Part shown: piece by piece, positions 6,577 through 8,427 of the stretch
Numbering within the stretch: position 1 is the first letter of the stretch
Layout: each line of letters starts with the position of its first letter
From: Leptolyngbya sp. SIO4C1
Lineage (GTDB): Bacteria; Cyanobacteriota; Cyanobacteriia; Phormidesmidales; Phormidesmidaceae
Assembly (NCBI GenBank): GCA_010671975.1
Contig: JAAHIA010000213.1
Location: 1-8,427 of the forward strand
DNA length: 8,427 nucleotides
Direction of reading: 5' to 3'
Program-made: the position numbers and the translations under genes
The notes under the pieces: generated by a model
Seen by the model: the letters and a program-made list of their open reading frames with translations, nothing else
What the model was told of the DNA's origin: nothing
Databases searched by the model: none

Positions 6577-6614
6577 AATCATGTTAAATCAAGAAGATGG
6601 ATGCTAGTTTACCA

Positions 6615-8306
6615 CTAGGCGACGAATTGGAAATCTGCGCTCAGCAATACGTTGGTCGTGTCTTGAACAACGCCGACGAGGTCGCCCTTATAGTAGACGG
6701 CTGTATCTTTAGCGGCGCTGCCGCCAAAGTTGAAGTTCTTATTCAGTGAGTAGTCGCTAGCGCTGCCGTGAACCTGGAACTTATCCCCTTCGAAATGGTA
6801 GAAGTCTTTAATCGTGGCATAGCCCGCACCGAGGTAGAAGGCCTTATCTTTGTCACCCAGGATAAACAGGTCGGCCCCGTCGCTAGCGCCTTTGACGCCC
6901 GGCTGAGAGCTGCTGAATTCACCCGCTAAGATATCGTACTCGCCGACCTGCCCCCCGTAGCCGTTGAGCCTGTCGTTGCCGGTGCCGCCCACCAGGGTAT
7001 CTGAACCGGCACCGCCGAGGATGCTGTCGTGGCCGCTGCCGCCAGAGAGGTAGTTATTGCCAGCGTTACCAATCAGCTGGTTATTGAGGCTATTGCCGTA
7101 GCCGTTGATGTGGCCAGTCCCGGTTAAGATTAGCCGCTCAACGTTGGCGCTCAGCGCTTCTGAGATTGAAGCGCGCACGGTGTCGTAGCCCTGACCGGCG
7201 TACTCAGTCACCACGTCACCGACGTTGTCGACATAGTAGGTGTCGCTGCCGGTGCCGCCATACATTCTATCAGCACCGATACCGCCATTGAGCGTGTCGT
7301 TGCCGCCGAGGCCGTAGATCCAGTCGTTGCCCGCTGCGCCATAGAGATAGTTGTTGCCGCTGTTGCCAGAGATGCTGTTGCTGAGGCTGTTACCGTAGCC
7401 GCTGATGTTGGCTGTGCCGGTGAGGATTAGGCGCTCAACGTTGGCGCTCAGTGCTTCTGAGATCGAGGCGCGTACGGTGTCGTAGCCTTGACCGGCGTAC
7501 TCAGTCACCACGTCACCGACGTTGTCGACATAGTAGGTGTCGCTGCCGATGCCGCCATACATTCTGTCAGCGCCGATGCCGCCATTGAGCGTATCGTTGC
7601 CAGCATAGCCATACATCCAGTCGTTGCCAGCCCCACCAGAGAGATAGTTGTTGCCGCTGTTGCCAGAGATGCTGTTGCTGAGGCTGTTACCGTAGCCGTT
7701 GATGTTGGCTGTGCCGGTGAGGATTAGGCGCTCGACGTTGGCGCTCAGTGCTTCTGAGATCGAGGCGCGCACGGTGTCGTAGCCTTGACCGGCGTACTCA
7801 GTCACCACGTCACCGACGTTATCGACATAGTAGGTGTCGCTGCCGGTGCCGCCATACATTCTGTCAGCACCGATGCCGCCGTTGAGCGTATCGTTGCCGC
7901 CGAGGCCGTATAGCCAGTCGTTGCCAGCCGCACCATAGAGATAGTTGTTGCCGCTGTTGCCAATCAAAACGTTGGCCAAGCCGTTGCCATAGCCGTTGAT
8001 GTTGGCTGTGCCGGTGAGGATTAGGCGCTCAACGTTGGCGCTCAGTGCTTCTGAGATCGAGGCGCGCACGGTGTCGTAGCCCTGACCGGCGTACTCAGTC
8101 ACCACGTCACCGACGTTGTCGACATAGTAAGTGTCGTTGCCGGTACCGCCGTACATTCTGTCGGCACCGAAGCTGCCATTGAGAATGTCGTGGCCGCCGA
8201 AGCCGTAGATCCAATCGTTGCCAAACGTGCCAACTAGCGCTTTACGAAAAACAGCAGGTACACCGTTGGTGGTATTGTTATCGTTGTACTGGCTACCAAA
8301 AGACAT
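6615..8306 (-). CDS. RTX-type calcium-binding repeat protein, probably secreted by a type I system
   Basis: A 563-residue protein made almost wholly of hemolysin-type (RTX) calcium-binding repeats. Nonapeptides of the GGxGxD class recur (GGNDTLNGGIGADRMYGGTGSD). They are set in four modules of exactly 99 residues starting near 59, 158, 257 and 356. The first 42 residues of each module (TYYVDNVGDVV...RLILTGT) are identical in all four. The C-terminus (about 455-563) is an RTX-secretion-type domain with ADLFILGD, FEGDKFQVHG and YYKGDLVGVVQDTTNV. There is no N-terminal signal peptide and no enzymatic domain. Such proteins usually leave by an ABC/MFP/TolC type I exporter and fold in external calcium; no exporter gene is in the window. 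ATG 8306 is preferred over a TTG two codons upstream; GGAG directly abuts the ATG, too close for a normal ribosome site. No HIP1 octamer lies in this gene. It is followed by a strong terminator. Confidence 0.9.
   Translation of the reverse strand: MSFGSQYNDNNTTNGVPAVFRKALVGTFGNDWIYGFGGHDILNGSFGADRMYGGTGNDTYYVDNVGDVVTEYAGQGYDTVRASISEALSANVERLILTGTANINGYGNGLANVLIGNSGNNYLYGAAGNDWLYGLGGNDTLNGGIGADRMYGGTGSDTYYVDNVGDVVTEYAGQGYDTVRASISEALSANVERLILTGTANINGYGNSLSNSISGNSGNNYLSGGAGNDWMYGYAGNDTLNGGIGADRMYGGIGSDTYYVDNVGDVVTEYAGQGYDTVRASISEALSANVERLILTGTANISGYGNSLSNSISGNSGNNYLYGAAGNDWIYGLGGNDTLNGGIGADRMYGGTGSDTYYVDNVGDVVTEYAGQGYDTVRASISEALSANVERLILTGTGHINGYGNSLNNQLIGNAGNNYLSGGSGHDSILGGAGSDTLVGGTGNDRLNGYGGQVGEYDILAGEFSSSQPGVKGASDGADLFILGDKDKAFYLGAGYATIKDFYHFEGDKFQVHGSASDYSLNKNFNFGGSAAKDTAVYYKGDLVGVVQDTTNVLLSADFQFVA
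6972..8231 (-). repeat. Tandem 297-bp repeat array inside the RTX gene
   Basis: The same sequence recurs with an exact 297-bp period; for example ACATAGTA begins at 7231, 7528, 7825 and 8122 on the + strand. Three complete units cover 8132-7836, 7835-7539 and 7538-7242. A fourth unit (from 7241) is identical in protein for 42 residues and then diverges into the C-terminal RTX block; a partial unit precedes the first (8231-8133). The three upstream units are closest to one another at DNA level, and the fourth carries more synonymous changes. Confidence 0.95.
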
Positions 8307-8327
8307 CTCCAAAATATAAATTCGGAC

Positions 8328-8365
8328 AAAAAAAGGCGGTAGAACACTAAAAGTAGAGTTCTACC
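8328..8365 (-). terminator. Terminator-like hairpin in the RTX leader, possible attenuator
   Basis: On the - strand GGTAGAAC (8365-8358) pairs perfectly with GTTCTACC (8345-8338), the 12-nt loop containing a further ACT/AGT pairing. GCC and then seven T (8334-8328) follow. It ends only 21 nt before the RTX start codon and lies downstream of a consensus -10 box, so it sits in the 5' leader. GTAG-AACT-CTAC (8364-8353) is a smaller hairpin that uses the upstream arm and would exclude the terminator. It could instead be the terminator of a gene beyond the window. Confidence 0.6.
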
Positions 8366-8387
8366 CACCCAATGAAAAATCCCTACA

Positions 8388-8418
8388 ATTATATCAACCA
8401 ACATCCTGAGCGCAGCAA
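8388..8418 (-). promoter_or_regulatory. Extended -10 promoter for the RTX gene
   Basis: On the - strand TGATATAAT (8396-8388) matches the extended -10 consensus TGnTATAAT exactly. A weak -35, TTGCTG (8418-8413), lies 19 bp upstream. The predicted start of transcription is near 8381, giving a leader of about 75 nt that contains the hairpin at 8365-8328. A second -10-like TATATT at 8318-8313 lies too close to the ATG for an ordinary leader and has no -35. Confidence 0.55.
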
Positions 8419-8427
8419 GCGACTATT

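Noticed and set aside
7488..7727. 79-codon + strand ORF opposite the RTX repeats
   Set aside because: It is a shadow of the repeat coding on the - strand; its valine/alanine-rich content arises from the complement of the RTX codons.

Overview
The window looks like chromosomal DNA from a cyanobacterium. The octamer GCGATCGC (the cyanobacterial HIP1 element) occurs nine times, near positions 9, 897, 1053, 2187, 2806, 3693, 4190, 4840 and 5881. The gene set also fits: MscS channel, TVP38 membrane proteins, ArsS-type radical SAM enzyme and RTX repeat protein. The species cannot be fixed from the sequence.

Layout. On the + strand, positions 3-1316 hold the C-terminal three quarters of an ArnT/PMT-like membrane glycosyltransferase whose 5' end lies outside the window. 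It is followed by a 659-bp gene-free stretch (1317-1975). This stretch carries two tandem, same-direction copies of a ~185-nt element (1488-1677 and 1696-1877) that folds into conserved hairpins, and ends at a + strand intrinsic terminator (1946-1974). No recognised RNA family fits, and this is the best candidate here for something undescribed.

All remaining genes are on the - strand. Reading in their own direction, they are: an RTX calcium-binding repeat protein (8306-6615) with its own extended -10 promoter, a hairpin plus T-run inside its leader and a strong terminator (6576-6547); an ArsS-like radical SAM enzyme (6402-5398) with an inverted repeat upstream; and a compact group of three membrane-protein genes. 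These three are a TVP38/TMEM64 protein with a signal-like N-terminus (5267-4494), a second, shorter TVP38/TMEM64 protein (4467-3817) and an MscS-family mechanosensitive channel (3817-1976), the last two overlapping by one base.

How they may work together. The two TVP38 genes and the MscS gene are probably one transcription unit concerned with the inner membrane (inference from spacing and overlap). ArsS lies 130 bp upstream on the same strand and may be co-transcribed, but the gap leaves that open. The RTX gene is a separate, terminated unit. The mscS transcript converges on the tandem RNA element, and no - strand terminator is visible between them.
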